This document shows, one piece after another, positions 46,339 through 57,763 of a DNA stretch of 64,000 nt. The notes under the pieces were generated by a model that saw only the letters and a list, made by a program, of their open reading frames with translations, was not told the origin of the DNA and ran no database searches. Numbering within the stretch: the stretch's first letter is position 1; each line of letters starts with the position of its first letter. The position numbers and the translations under genes were made by a program. The stretch is from Aegilops tauschii subsp. strangulata (lineage: Eukaryota; Streptophyta; Magnoliopsida; Poales; Poaceae), in the NCBI RefSeq assembly GCF_002575655.3, contig NC_053040.3, positions 154,009,148 through 154,073,147 on the forward strand, in the 5' to 3' direction.

Positions 46339-47240
46339 CACGCCAGCGCTCGATAGTGGTTCGAGCATCTTCATGAGCTTGTTCTCGAAGAACTTGGCGC
46401 TGGTCGCGGTGGGTCCGCGGGTCGGACGACGCTATAGAGATGTTATCACAAGCGTCGTCACGACGGGCCGACGCCCGCGGCGGCTGGTGAGGAGGAGGAG
46501 AGTGCACCGTGACCGCAGCACCCCCGGTCCTCCCAGCGCTGGCATGTGGTGGCTCGGTGGAGCGCCGGCCCGAGGGTCCCGCCGTCACGGATCATCTTTG
46601 TTGGCGACGGCGACGAGGCTCCGGATGGTGGCCCTCCACTCATCGAGCTTCTCCGCAGCTGGAGGAAAGTCGAGGAGCAGCCGCGCGCACGCCAAAGCTT
46701 ATGCTGGCGTGGGTGGCGGCGACAGCTGTGTGGACCTGGCGCGCTTCGACTTCTAACCATGTTAGAAGGAGCTCTATCATGACCCAGCGGCTCCGCGCCA
46801 TTTTCGCCAGCACTTCGGCGGGCATGCTGAACTCCTTCGTCCTGCGGACGACGCACAGGGCTCTTCCCACGGCGGTGTCTTGGGTCACCGGCGTGGTGAC
46901 GCTGCTCGTCGTGCACACCATGGGAGGAGCGCGCAGTGGTCGCCGGCGTGGGCATCTTGGAGGTTGCTGCGCCGCCCGTGGGTGGCACAACGACACTCCT
47001 GGAGGGCCCCGCACCGCCTGCGGGGGGCCCAGCCCTATCTTTGGATTTGGTGACGTGCGGCCCGTCGCCTGGCGCACGAACGACGCCGCTCGCCAGGCTC
47101 TGACTGCCTGGGCGATGCTGGTGCTTGCGGACCGTGGCCCGGGTTCTGTCCGTGACCGGGCCGCTGCTCGCCCGTACTGGCACGGGCCGTTCGGCCCCCG
47201 ATGAGCCGATCGCCGTGGCCGTCTTCTTCTTGGGAGCCAT
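46339..47240 (-). CDS. gag: Tat-element gag, N-terminal part
   Basis: The start is MAPKKKTATAIGSS at 47240, shortly after the primer-binding site, a normal position for gag. The most protein-like continuation changes frame. A stretch at 46640-47077 reads VGRALCVVRRTKEFSMPAEV and SRWVMIELLLTWLEVEARQ; then an acidic/Arg region near 46350-46440 (RQVLREQAHEDARTTIERW) leads to the insertion point at 46339. At least two frameshifts are therefore present. The coding sequence continues beyond the nested element at 39792. Confidence 0.7.
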
Positions 47241-47296
47241 GGCGATGAAGAACCGCTAGGCTAACTACTAGACCAGATTCTCACAATTGCCCCCCC

Positions 47297-47314
47297 TACC
47301 TGGCGCGCCAAAGA
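47297..47314 (-). promoter_or_regulatory. Primer-binding site of the Tat element
   Basis: Minus-strand TCTTTGGCGCGCCAGGTAG directly follows the 5' LTR (which ends at 47315 on this strand). TTGGCGCGCCAGGTAGGGG-like sites are common at this position in Triticeae Gypsy elements. Confidence 0.7.
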
Positions 47315-48466
47315 TGTCGGTGGGAAACGACACCTATGGGATCACAAGAATCCCTACTACGGTTGCCGGGGCGCAGGGTTGCAAGAAGAGCAAGATTAGT
47401 AATCAGCACAAGGATCATTTACCCAGGTTCGGGCCGCGAGGATGCGTAAAAACCTAGTCCTGCTTTGGTGGGTGTATTGAGTGTTCTTGAGCCCTTGAAC
47501 TAGCTACGGTGGCTGAGTAGTTCCAAAGAGCCGAATCCTCCTCTAGTACGCCATGGGCCTCCTTTTATAGTCGAAAGGGGCTGCCACAGTGGCACACAGG
47601 AGGTGGAAAGGCGTACAGTGCTATGAGCTTATCGCTCGTATTACAGGACAAGATGCATTTAATGCGCCGCTGAGGTGTCCCCTAGCTTTATCGGGGGCGG
47701 GAGCGAGGCCCGTCCTGTCCGTCGCCGCTCCTCCTTGCTTCGACACGCGCCCTGGCAAGCGATGCGTGCGGCGCCATGTAGGCAGGCAGGCAGCTGAGGT
47801 GGCGTGGCGGTAGGGTCTTCACGAAGATCTGCATGCCGCCACACATGTGTTTGCTGATCTGGTCTGGGAGCTGCATGTTGCCACGCAGGTGCCAGCCCAG
47901 CTGGTTGGGCTGGCAGCTGCATGCGAACGGCGGTGGAGACTTGGCTGGTGCGGGCCTGGCAGTGGCCCTGCTGGCATCCTTGGTGAGGGCCTTGCCGGGT
48001 GGCCCGGCAAGGGTCTTTCCGTGGCGCGCTGTCGGCCCCGGCAAGGATCTTGCCGGGGGTCTTGTGGCTCTCCTCGGCAAGGATCTTGCCGAGGACCGTT
48101 GTCTTTTAATCCTCATCTTATCTTGAATATTCCTTGGTCTTGACAAAGATCTGCATGACACCATGGAGGTGCCTCCTGAGCCCTAGTTCCAACATGGTTG
48201 GTTGAGTTGGAACCCGTGGGCTCGAGGATGGCTCACTCCGCTGGTGTGGGAGAGCCGCCTCGGCAAGGGTCTTGCCGGGGGAACCTGCTTCGTCTCTCTG
48301 CTCTTTTGTGCTTCTTGGCCTTGGCGTTGCCTTGGCTGTCTTGTACTTCGGCTTCTCTCCGGCTTCCCTCCCTTGCCCTGCTTCGTGTGGCCGCGGTGCG
48401 TGGCTCTGACTGCCCGTGCACAAGTAAAGGGGTCAAAAGGAGAGCCCCTACTTTTGTACACCGACA
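47315..48466 (-). repeat. 5' LTR of the Tat-lineage element
   Basis: 1152 bp. Minus-strand TATAAAAG box is the complement of 47562-47569. It contains the GGCAAGGATCTTGCCG palindromes (48040-48095), as in the 3' copy, and is 35 bp shorter because one of two direct GGCAAGGGTCTTG repeats was lost (near 48262). Confidence 0.92.
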
Positions 48467-48471
48467 CTTTT

Positions 48472-51020
48472 TTGCTGAATTCTCCCCTGCCAGCGCCGGA
48501 CTCTCCATATGTGGGAGTTCAATCCGGCCGGCCCTCGGACCCTATAACGATTCTTTGGCACGACGCACGAAGAGATCTGGAAGCTGCTTTTCAAGGTCCA
48601 GAAGTCGTGGCCGGAAACGGCCGAAGACCTCAGCCTCGACTGTGCTCATCCGGCCACTCCAGTAAGTTTTCTGATTTCCAAACATAACCTCAACTTGTAA
48701 ATCGAAGGAGTATGTTGAGCCTTCCATTCTTTCCTCAGGGTTGGACAAAGAAGGCGGAGCGGATCTAATGTCCGGCTCCGCTACCCGAAGACCCAGCCAT
48801 TCCTCCGCTAACGAGGATGCTGGCCCCGGCGCCATATCAGGCGCTGGAGAAGAAGGCCAAGAAGAAGGGCAAGGAGGCCAGAAGTGGCCTCCGCCGTAAA
48901 GGTACTTCGGACGCGGTGTCCGGAGATACCGAAGCTTCTTCCTCCCACGAGGGAGACAAAGACGGAGAAGAGGAGGAGGAAGAGAGCAATTCTCCCCTCA
49001 AGGAGAAGAATAAGAGGGTGGCCTCCGCTAATCCAGAAGCGGAGGCGTCCAAAAGGGGGAAGATATCCCTCTCGGATGGCTCAGACTCGGATGCCGAAGC
49101 CATCCCCCAGTGGCTCCCCAGGGCAAAACCCCTGGACGAATCGTAAGTATTCAAAGATACTATACATATGTCCGGCTTTTTACAAATTGTAGGATAACAT
49201 GTCATTTATGTATTTCAGTCCGGCCCGTGATCTCCCGCAACAATCATCGTCTTCGGGGAACTCTTTGGCGCCGGAGATGATGGAGAGCGAGATGCCTCTG
49301 CGAGCCTCTCTGCCACATGTCACGGATGACATTGAGGTGTTGTCCCAAAGGACCTCTCCGGGCTAGGGAGAGGTGTGGAAGGCCGCTGAAATGGCACCAG
49401 AGGGTAATGCCTCGGCTGCCGAAAACATGGGGGCACAACCCTCATGGAAACTGATGACGGGAGCCCGGACCAGTCCGGCCCCCAGCCGAATACAACCCCG
49501 GAGACCCACATGGCTCCGGAATCAAATGAGCGGCCCCCTATAAGGGAGGGGGGAGCGCCGACTCCACCGGTGACCTCCATCAATCCGGAGGCGCCGGACA
49601 CATTGAGGGAAGCACTTCAACGTGCTTCCGTTGTGGAAGAACACCGTACCCTGATGAGTACGGTGGTTGAGAAAGTTCAGTCCGCAAAAAGCGGGCTGAA
49701 CGAAGCTTTCACCAGCCTGCTAACAGGCTTTGAGGTATGCGATATAATATTCTTAGCCGCCTTTGCATGAGTAAAAAATATGCCTGTGTATAGATAGTAG
49801 CCCCTGAGACTCTGTTCGGCTTTTTGAAAAAGAGGCCGGACAAAGGATCAAATATTCCGGAGATAACATACTTGTCTATTTTGATAAACAGGCTTCACTG
49901 CTAGCAGCTTCAGCCAAGGATGTAGAAGTTTCCGAACTCCAGCGGAAACTGAAGCTGGCTGATGATGAGATCGACCGTATTAACAAGTGGTTCGAGGAGG
50001 CCCAAGGTATGCTTTTTACAAAGACCCCTTACAAGCCTGAATTGTAATGCAAACTCCGAGTTTAAGCTCATGTGTTGCTATGTGTATGATTGTAGGCACC
50101 GCGACCGAGGTCGAGACCCTCAAGAGTGCTCTTGCCGAAGCCAAGGAGGAGGCAAGGGCGAGCAAAGCAGTCGCAGACAAAGCGACTGCGGATTTAAAGG
50201 CCGAACAGGATGCCCGCCTCCAGTATAAGGAGAGGGTGACCGAAGTGGAGCAAGCGCTCCAGGATGCCACCAACAAGTGTGAGTCCTTGGAGGAGAGTAA
50301 TAAGGCCCAAGCGACCAAACTCACCAAGGCTCTTCAAGAGGCAAAGGAGGCGCAGACCGAGTCTCGAGCGGCTCGCGAGGAGGTCAAGCAAGCCGAACAG
50401 ATAGCGGCTGGCAAGCCTTTTCTTTTACAGAGTATATTTGGCGGTCAAAGATATGCTTTGTTAATTCGACTATGGAGTACTCCAGATGCCTTTGCGGATC
50501 TCCCGAGGAGTGCTGCCGACGCCACCCAGTATTTCCGGGCCCAAGAAGGGAACGCGATAGAGAAGCTCTTCTGGTCGCAGTACCTGGCGCCGGAGTGGCA
50601 AGCGCTGCTAAACAACCAGATGATGCAGCTGGCTAAGCTGCATAGGATGTCCGGTTTTGCCATGAAGGACATCATAGTCCGGTTATGGCCAGCCGGACCC
50701 ATTCCAAACAGCTACTTCGGCCTGGTCAAGCGGCTCGGCGACGCCTTGCCCCGAGTAGAGGTAGTGAAGCTTTCGGCGTGCATAGAAGGTGCGGATGGCC
50801 TTTGCCCATGTCAAGATGCACTAGGCGAAGATGAAGGCCGCCGTCGTGGCGATTGAGGGTCCGCCCGGAGGCAAGGACCACCGCAAGTCGGAGCGCTATT
50901 TTGAAGATGTCCTTGAGGGTGCCCGTTTGATAGAGGGGTCAATGCTCGAAGGATATCATGTTCGAGTAAATGTATCTGGGCTACCCAGACAATGTATTAT
51001 AAACCAAGGCTGTGTAATAT
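48472..51020 (+). pseudogene. Antisense gene of the Fatima-like element, remaining exons
   Basis: This continues 31140-31789. The rest of exon 1 (48472-48661) has LHMWEFNPAGPRTL, an in-frame TAA, then FFGTTHEEIWKLLFKVQKSWPE. Later exons with GT...AG borders are 48739-49142 (Lys-rich QALEKKAKKKGKEAR and acidic EEEEEESNSP), about 49219-49735, 49890-50006 (SELQRKLKLADDEIDRINKWFEEAQ, shown only as a coiled-coil lead), and 50095-51020. The last has a long coiled coil (ATEVETLKSALAEAKEEARA, ERVTEVEQALQDA) followed by a conserved globular end (EWQALLNNQMMQLAKLHRMS, AIEGPPGGKDHRKSE, YFEDVLEGARLIEGS). Stops and frameshifts (near 48545, 48768, 49365, 50790) make it a pseudogene. The intact protein would be near 900 residues. 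Function unknown. Confidence 0.7.
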
Positions 51021-52220
51021 ATTTTATGCATTTATCTGAACTACTTTCCTCCTGTGTGGCCGCATATTATTATTCTGAAAGTTTGCCAGTCGTCGGCTTC
51101 AGCCCCAACGTAGATACTACGGGGGTGTTCGGAATAACGTGTAATCACTCTTGACCCAACGTTTTGGTCTGTAAAGGAGGTGATTTACGTAGTGAACCGG
51201 GCAATCAGACTATGCGGCTTTAGCACTTTCACTTAGCCATAGGAGTTTGACAATTGGACTGTAAGGTAGCCCCCTGGTGCGTATGCGGCTATCCGGACTT
51301 GGATGCCTTAAGCGCGTGACTGGAAAGAGCCAGTCCTTCATGTAATACGGAAGAAATCACTAGAGATTTAGTAAGTCGCCGAATTGCTGACCAACTCTCG
51401 CCGCATCATGACAGTCGGTCTTTGGCTTTCTCTACCGAGGTGCTTGACCGGACGAACCAGAAACACAATCGCAGTAGTTCTCCCTTTACTACCTTAGCCG
51501 AACAAGCGGAACGTAAGGTGGTAATCACAGGAGCCGGGCAACCCAACTATTGACCAAAGACATGATTCAGAGCCGATACATATAATGCTATATTCGGGAC
51601 GCCGAAGTGTACTATAAAAGTGTTTGGACTTCTATTTGTTTGAAAAATATACGTGGCCAGATAGAGCCCCTGGCGATTTGAATCGTGCCGAGGTATATAT
51701 GATAATCTGACGAAAAAGGGGGGTACAGATTAGGAAATAAGCCAATACCGAACGGGGTTGGGCGGAATTGTTTCCATTATAATATGATTGATACGTCAAA
51801 ACGTATTTTTACAGAGGATGCGATAAGCATCGAGGCTATTTTACATGCCGAGCACAAGGGAAAGCTGTATAAAGGTCCTAAAAAGATGATCTTGAAGATC
51901 CTTTGGATATTCTGCCGCACGTCTGCGCCGCTTTTCGCCTTGGTGTATGATCCTTTCAAAGGATCAATGATCGAGTATACATAAGGGACCTAAAAAAGGG
52001 GCCCTTGGTACCATCGAGAAGTGATGTGGGTTGTAAAGAACCTGAAAAAATAAAAAGAAGAAGAAAAAGAAGAGTATGAGGGTCCGGATAGGGTCGAACC
52101 GTATTGTGGACCTTATGTTTAGTAAGCCTCTGTCCTTGCACATGGTATCTTTAGTGCATAGTTATGTACGCGCGGTACGTATGCCGCTATCAGGTTTGGG
52201 CTTTGACGGAGGCTGAATTG
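51021..52220. other. Non-coding interior of the Fatima-like element
   Basis: About 1.2 kb between the end of the antisense gene and the end of protease. I see no coding frame. In an autonomous relative this is where RT, RNase H and integrase would lie. Here sequence with CCGGAC/GCCGAA-type words and an A/G-rich patch (52046-52075) takes their place. Confidence 0.55.
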
Positions 52221-52996
52221 CTAATCTAGCTCTGGACGAGCCGGACTGCCATTCTGTAGGGTAGACCGGACTCGTTTGACAGTGTTCGGGGGCTTGACTG
52301 CCGATGAAGTATTCGGCTTAATGAGGTCACCCTGTACTTCGGCTACGAGGGATGCAATATGCTCCTCGGTATGGAGGGAGCGCTCCATATTTCCATTGAC
52401 TGCTATAACGCCACGTGGTCCAGGCATCTTGAGCTTTAGATAAGCGTAGTGCGGGACTGTATTGAAACGGGCGAAAGCGGTCCGTCCGAGCAGTGCGTGA
52501 TAGCCACTACGGAACGGGACGATGTCAAGTCTTCGCTCCGGAAGTTATCCGGTGAGCCGAAGACGACTTCCAGCATTATGGATCCTGTGCAACAGGCCAC
52601 TACGCCGGGTATCACTCCTTTATTGGTGGTTTTGGTAGGTCTGATTCTTGACGGATCAATACCCATTTTACGGACAGTGTCCTGATAAAGTAGGTTAAGA
52701 CTCCTGCCGCCGTCCATAAGGACTCGCGTGAGATGGAATTCGTCGATAATTGGATCGAGGGCCAAGGCTGCCGAACCTCCATGACGGATACTGGTCGGAT
52801 GGTCTCTGCGATCGAAAGTGACCGGACAGGCTGACCATGGGTTGAATTTTTGGGCGACTGGCTCTATGGCATAAATGTCCCTTAGTGCGCGCTTGCGCTC
52901 CCGCTTGGGGATGTGAATGACATAGATCATGTTCACTGGTTTCACCTCGGGGGGAAATTTCTTTTGCCCCGCTATTCGTTGGGCGAGGCTCTTCAT
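52221..52996 (-). CDS. pol: Fatima-like element aspartic protease, broken
   Basis: The active-site block is FHLTRVLMDGGRSLNLLYQD (Asp-Gly-Gly kept), preceded by FDRRDHPTSIRHGGSAALALDP, and followed by GVIPGVVACCTGSIMLEVVFGSPDNFRSE. A frameshift after that block separates a C-terminal part (52221-52427, MPGPRGVIAVNGN). The frame stops at 52221, just where RT would normally start, so this element never reads into pol. Confidence 0.82.
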
Positions 52997-55501
52997 CGTC
53001 GTCCTCGATGGGCGGCCCTTTCCCCTTGTGTTCGGTGTTTAGCTTACCGGCCTGCTTAAAGACCCAACAATTTCTGTTGGTATGATTGGCAGGCTTATCA
53101 GGGGTGCCATGGATTTGGCAAGGCCGATCTAGTATTCGGTCCAAACTGGATGGAGCATCTTTGTTTCCTTTGAATGGCCTCTTCCGCTGACCGGGTTTAG
53201 AGCCACTGAATCCGGCGTTGACCGCCGTATCTTCAGTATTTTCATTGTTGCTTCGACGCTTATTCTTTTTGCACCGTGGTTTGCCGTTGTCGTCTCTGAC
53301 TTCAGAGGTGCCAGGGTCATTGGTGCCGTTGCTTCTATGAGCTAGCCAGCTATCTTCTCCCGTGCAAAAGCGGGTCATAAGTGCGGTAAGGGATGCCATG
53401 GACTTCAGTTTTTCTTGGCCGAGGTGTCGGGCGAGCCACTCGTCACGGACGCTATATTTAAAGGCCGCAAGGGCTTCAACATTCGGTCAATCGACAATTT
53501 GGTTCTTTTTAATTAAAAACCTGGTCCAGAGTTTCCGGGCTGACTGTCCAGTTTGCTGGACTATGTGACTGAGGTCATCGGCATCTGGGGGCCGAACATA
53601 GGTACCTTGGAAGTTGTCTCTAAAGGCATCTTCCAAATCTTCCCAGCTACCAATGGAGTTTTCTGGAAGGCTGTTTAGCCAGTGCCGAGCTGGTCCCTTT
53701 AATTTTAGCGGGAGGTACTTGATGGCATGGAGATCATCACCGCGAGCCATGTGGATATGGAGAAGAAAATCTTCAATCCATACAGCAGGATCTGTCGTTC
53801 CATCGTATGATTCAATGTTCACGGGTTTAAACCCTTCTGGGAACTGGTGCTCCATTACTTCGTCAGTGAAGCATAAGGGGTGTGCGGCGCCTCTGCATCG
53901 GGTGATGTCACGATGCAGTTCGGATGAAGTTCGTATGCAGTTTTCGGCCCGGGTGAGGTTGTGGTTGTGACGCCAGGCCTGGTGATCGTCTTCTCGCGTT
54001 GGAGCACGCCCCCTTGATCCATAGATTGATCTGGTCTGACCGGCTCTATTGTCCAGGTCCTTACGCAGGTCGTAGGTGTAGCCCGTAGCTGCGACCTCCT
54101 TGCCTCTACAGCGGGGAGGTGCGGGCTGTTGTTCAGCATGAGTAGCCGCTCTGTCCCGCCCACGTGGTGGTCGGTCAGGTTCGTCAACAGCTTTATACTT
54201 TGGCGGTATTAGCTCAAGAGCCTCGTCGTCAAATTGCGGTAGTAGCTTGCGCTTCGGGTAGCTCTTTGTTGGGCGTTCGAGGCCGTATTCTTCGGCTGCC
54301 AGGACTTTAGTCCATCTTTCATTGAGCGTATCCTGTTCGGCTTGGAGCTGTTGCTGCTTCTTTTTTATGCTTCTCGCAGTAGCGATTAGCTGGCGCTTAA
54401 AGCGCTCCTACTCGAGGGGTTCCTCTGGCACGATGAAATCTTCGTCGCCGAGGCTCACGTCATCCTCAGAGATCGGTAGATAGTTACTATCCTCCGAGTC
54501 CTCGTTCCCGACCGGATCGTCGGGGTTAACTTGCCCCTCCTCCCAATCATCCCGTTCGGATGTTGGTTCGACGGGGGCTTCGGGGTTTTCGGTGTTCTCC
54601 GGAGTGTCATTGTCTCTGGTGCCGATATTGCTGTCTTTTCCGCGACGCGATTTTGAGCGGCGCCGCTGACGTTGACGCTTTGGAGGTGCCTCAGCAGGCT
54701 TGTCCTCAACCGGATCCTTCCTGCTGTCGCCGTCATCCTCTTTGGGTGTGTCCACCATATACACATCATATGTGGAGGTGGCCGTCCAACGTCCGGTAAA
54801 CGGCGGTTCTTGGCCTTGTTCGTCTCCGGCATCGTCGTCCATGCCGTCGATGTCTTCGGAGGCATAGTCAAGCATGTCGGTTAAATCTTCGACAATGGCT
54901 ATGAAGTGGGTGGTGGGTGGGACGTGAAATTCCCCGCTCTCAGCCCCTAGTCCGGGCTGGGCGTAATTCGGGAGCGATTCTTCTGTAATGGCGAGGGATC
55001 GCATTAAGTCCAGAGCCTCGTTTAAGAGCGAGGTTTGGACGGGGAAGCGAGAGTCCACTGGGCTGGCCGGGGTGAAAGCTTCTTGGCCATGCTCGCTTGG
55101 CGCGGACTTGCCCGAGATGTAGTCCCCTTCGATCTGGAGTTCAGGGGCGAGTCCGGCTTCGCCGATGACGCAGTCCCCTCCGGATCTCCGGTAGTGAGCT
55201 CCATAATTGCAGATAGTCCGGCGGGCTTTAAACTCCCATCTTCGGACCTGGTAGTCTGCTCTGGATCTAGGGCCAGAGCGGTGGTTGGGGCCGCGAACCC
55301 TTCGAAGATCAAGTCTCCTCAGATATCGGCGACATCGTTCTGATTTCCAAAACTGATCTGATGACCAGGGGCGTAGCTGTCGATCTGCTCAAGGTGGCCA
55401 ATCAAGTTGGCGCGCAGTGCGAAGCCGCCGAATACGAAAATTTGGCCGGGGAAGAAAATCTCTCCTGAAACGGCATCGTTGTAGAGGATCGATCGAGCCA
55501 T
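52997..55501 (-). pseudogene. gag: Fatima-like element gag, multiple stops and frameshifts
   Basis: Probable start at 55501 (MARSILYNDAVSGEIFFPGQ), shortly downstream of the PBS. An in-frame TGA near 55321, a frame change near 55025 and a TAG at about 54408 break the N-terminal acidic region (54408-55058). The capsid-type core is 53487-53855 (YDGTTDPAVWIEDFLLHI, LKGPARHWLNSLPENSI, WEDLEDAFRDNFQGTY), ended by TGA. It is followed by SLTALMTRFCTGEDSW and the basic nucleocapsid-like part KCKKNKRRSNNEN-type and CQIHGTPDKPANHTNRNCW. All visible lesions are compatible with C-to-T decay plus small indels. Confidence 0.82.
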
Positions 55502-55530
55502 TGAACCTTCTGTCGACGGCACAGTGGAAC

Positions 55531-55548
55531 TCTCAATGAAAGCACCAA
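55531..55548 (-). promoter_or_regulatory. Primer-binding site of the Fatima-like element
   Basis: Minus-strand TTGGTGCTTTCATTGAGA directly follows the 5' LTR, the position and form usual for this family. Confidence 0.65.
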
Positions 55549-56020
55549 TGTCGGCGTCAAAACCGGCCGATCTCGGGTAGGGGGTCCCGAACTATGCGTC
55601 TGAGGATCAAAGGTAACAGGAGGCAGGGGACACGATGTTTACCCAGGTTCGGGCCCTCTTAATGGAGGTAATACCCTACTTCCTACTTGATTGACTTTGA
55701 TGATTATAGGGGTTACAAGAGTTGATCTACCTTGGAATCGTAATGGCTAAACCCTAGATGTCTAGCCTGTATGATTTGTCTTAGCCTCTACGGACTAAAC
55801 CCTCCGGTTTATATAGACACCGAAGGGGCCTAGGGTTGTACAAAGTCGGTTTACAGAGAAAGGAAACAAAACATCCGAATGCCAAGCTTGCCATCCACGC
55901 AAAGGAGAGTCCCATTAGGACACGGGGAAGGCCTTCTATCTTGTATCTTCACGGCCCACCAGTCCGGCCCATGTCACATAGCCCGGACGCCCGGGGACCC
56001 CATAATCCAGGACTCCCTCG
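55549..56020 (-). repeat. 5' LTR of the Fatima-like element
   Basis: 472 bp, plus-strand start TGTCGGCGTCAAAACCGG, TATATAAA box on the minus strand near 55808-55815. Its outer terminus is mutated from CTCCCTCA to CTCCCTCG at 56020, still followed by the TSD GGGAG. Confidence 0.9.
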
Positions 56021-56025
56021 GGGAG

Positions 56026-56541
56026 GCCGAATTGGGGAGGACGCCAAGTAGGATTCCTCCTACTTGGGGCGCCCCATGGCTGCCTCTCCTCCCCTCCCAC
56101 CTATATATACGTGGGGAGGGGGCGCCTAGAAGACACAACAACAACCGTTAGCCGTGTGCGGCGCCCCCTCCACAGTTTCCACCCCCGGTCATAGTTTCGC
56201 GGTGCTTAGGCGAAGCCCTATGTGAATCACTTCACCATCACCGTCACCATGCCGTCGTGTTGACGAAACTCATCTACTTCCTTGACACCTTGCTGGATCA
56301 AGAAGGTGAGGAACGTCATCGTGCTGAACGTGTGCAGAACTCGGAGGTGCCGTACGTTCGGTGCTTGATCGGTCGGAGCTAGAAGAAGTTCGACTACATC
56401 AACCATGTTGTCAAACGCTTTCGCTTTCGGTCTACAAGGATATGTAGACACACTCTCCCCCTCTCCTTGCTATGCATCTCCTAGATAGATCTTGCGTGAG
56501 CATAGGATTTTTTTTGAAATTGCATGCTATGTTTCCCAACA
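56026..56541 (+). repeat. 5' LTR of the Copia element, second part
   Basis: Last 516 bp of the LTR, with the promoter TATATATA (56102-56109), transcript-start region and R/U5, ending CCCAACA at 56541. Confidence 0.9.
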
Positions 56542-57763
56542 GTGTTATCCGAGCCAGGTCTATGCGTAGATGATATGCACGAGTAGAACACAATCGTCAT
56601 ACTGCTTACCACCAATGTCTTATTTTGATTCAGCGGTATTGTTGGATGGAGTGGCCCGGGCCAACCTTACATGAACACGTTCATGAGACCGGTTCCACCG
56701 ACAAACATGCAACTAGTTTTGCATAAAGGTGGCTGGCGGGTGTCTATTTCTCCTACTTTAGTTGAATCGAATTTGACTGCAGCCGGTCCTTGTTGAAGGT
56801 TAAAATAGCAAACTTGATAAATCACTGTTGTGGTTTTGATGCGTAGGTAAGAACGGTTCTTGCTAGAAGCCCGTAGCAGCCACGTAAAACTTGCAACAAC
56901 AAAGTAGAGAACATCTAACTTGTTTTTGCAGGGCATCTTGTGATGTGATATGGTCAAGACATGATGTGATAAAAGTTATTGTATGAGATGATCATGTTTT
57001 GTAAGATATCTGACAACTGGTAGGAGCCTTATGGTTGTCTCTTTATTGTATGAAATGCAAACGCCATGTAATTGCTTTACTTTATCACTATGCGTTAGCG
57101 ATAGTTGTAGAAGCAATAGTTGGCGAGACGACCACGATGCTACGATGGAGATCAAGGTGTCGAGCCGGTGACGATGGAGATCATGGCGATGCTTTGGAGA
57201 TGGAGATCAAAAGCACAAGATGATGATGGCCATATCATGTCACATATTTTGATTGCATGTGATGTTTATCTTTTATGCATCTTATTTTGCTTAGTACGAC
57301 AGTAGCATTATAAGATGATCTCTTAACTAAAATTTCAAGGTATAAGTGTTCTCTCTGAGTATGCACCGTTGCGACTGTTCATCGTGTTGAGACACCACGT
57401 GATGATCGGGTGTAATAGACTCTACGTTCACATACAACAGGTACAAGACAGTTTCGCACATGCGGAATACTCGGGTTAAACTTGACAAGCCTGGCATGTA
57501 CAGACATGGCCTTGGAACACTGGAGACCGAAAGGTCGAACGTGAATCATATAGTAGATATGATCAACATAGAGATGTTCACCATTGATGACTACTCCATC
57601 TCACGTGATGATCGGACATGGTTTAGTTGATTTGGATCACGTATCATTTAGATGACTTGAGGGATGTCTATCTAAGTGGGAGTTCTTAAGTAATTTGATT
57701 AATTGAACTTAATTTATCATGAACTTAGTCCTGATAGTTTTTGCATATCTATGTTGTAGATCA
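56542..57763 (+). other. Copia PBS and untranslated leader
   Basis: GTGTTATCCGAGCCAGG at 56542-56558 corresponds to the initiator-Met PBS TGGTATCAGAGC with several substitutions. A leader of about 1.2 kb follows, without genes, as is usual in this Copia group. Confidence 0.75.

Larger units (their letters stand above)
31790..48466 (-). mobile_element. Tat-lineage Gypsy LTR retrotransposon, full length but disabled
   Basis: LTRs 47315-48466 (5', 1152 bp) and 31790-32976 (3', 1187 bp) are flanked by the TSD CTTTT (31785-31789 and 48467-48471). Minus-strand gag, protease, RT, RNase H, a second archaeal-type RNase H and integrase are all present, in that order, which defines the Tat lineage. The nested element 39798-46333 interrupts gag. 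Without it the element is about 10.1 kb. By eye only about three differences occur in the first 230 LTR bases, plus a 35-bp deletion in the 5' LTR between direct repeats (GGCAAGGGTCTTG). It is thus fairly young, yet its genes carry several stops and frameshifts. Confidence 0.93.
30088..56020 (-). mobile_element. Fatima-like Gypsy LTR retrotransposon, non-autonomous, with antisense gene
   Basis: LTRs of 473 bp (30088-30560, 3') and 472 bp (55549-56020, 5') are bounded by the TSD GGGAG at 30083-30087 and 56021-56025. On the minus strand the LTR starts TGAGGGAGTCCTGGATTATGG; the 5' copy has lost the initial T (its plus-strand end reads CTCCCTCG instead of CTCCCTCA). Interior minus-strand genes are gag and a protease; no RT, RNase H or integrase remains. 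On the plus strand, near the 3' LTR, it carries a multi-exon antisense gene. The LTR sequence resembles what I recall of the wheat family Fatima. Confidence 0.88.
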
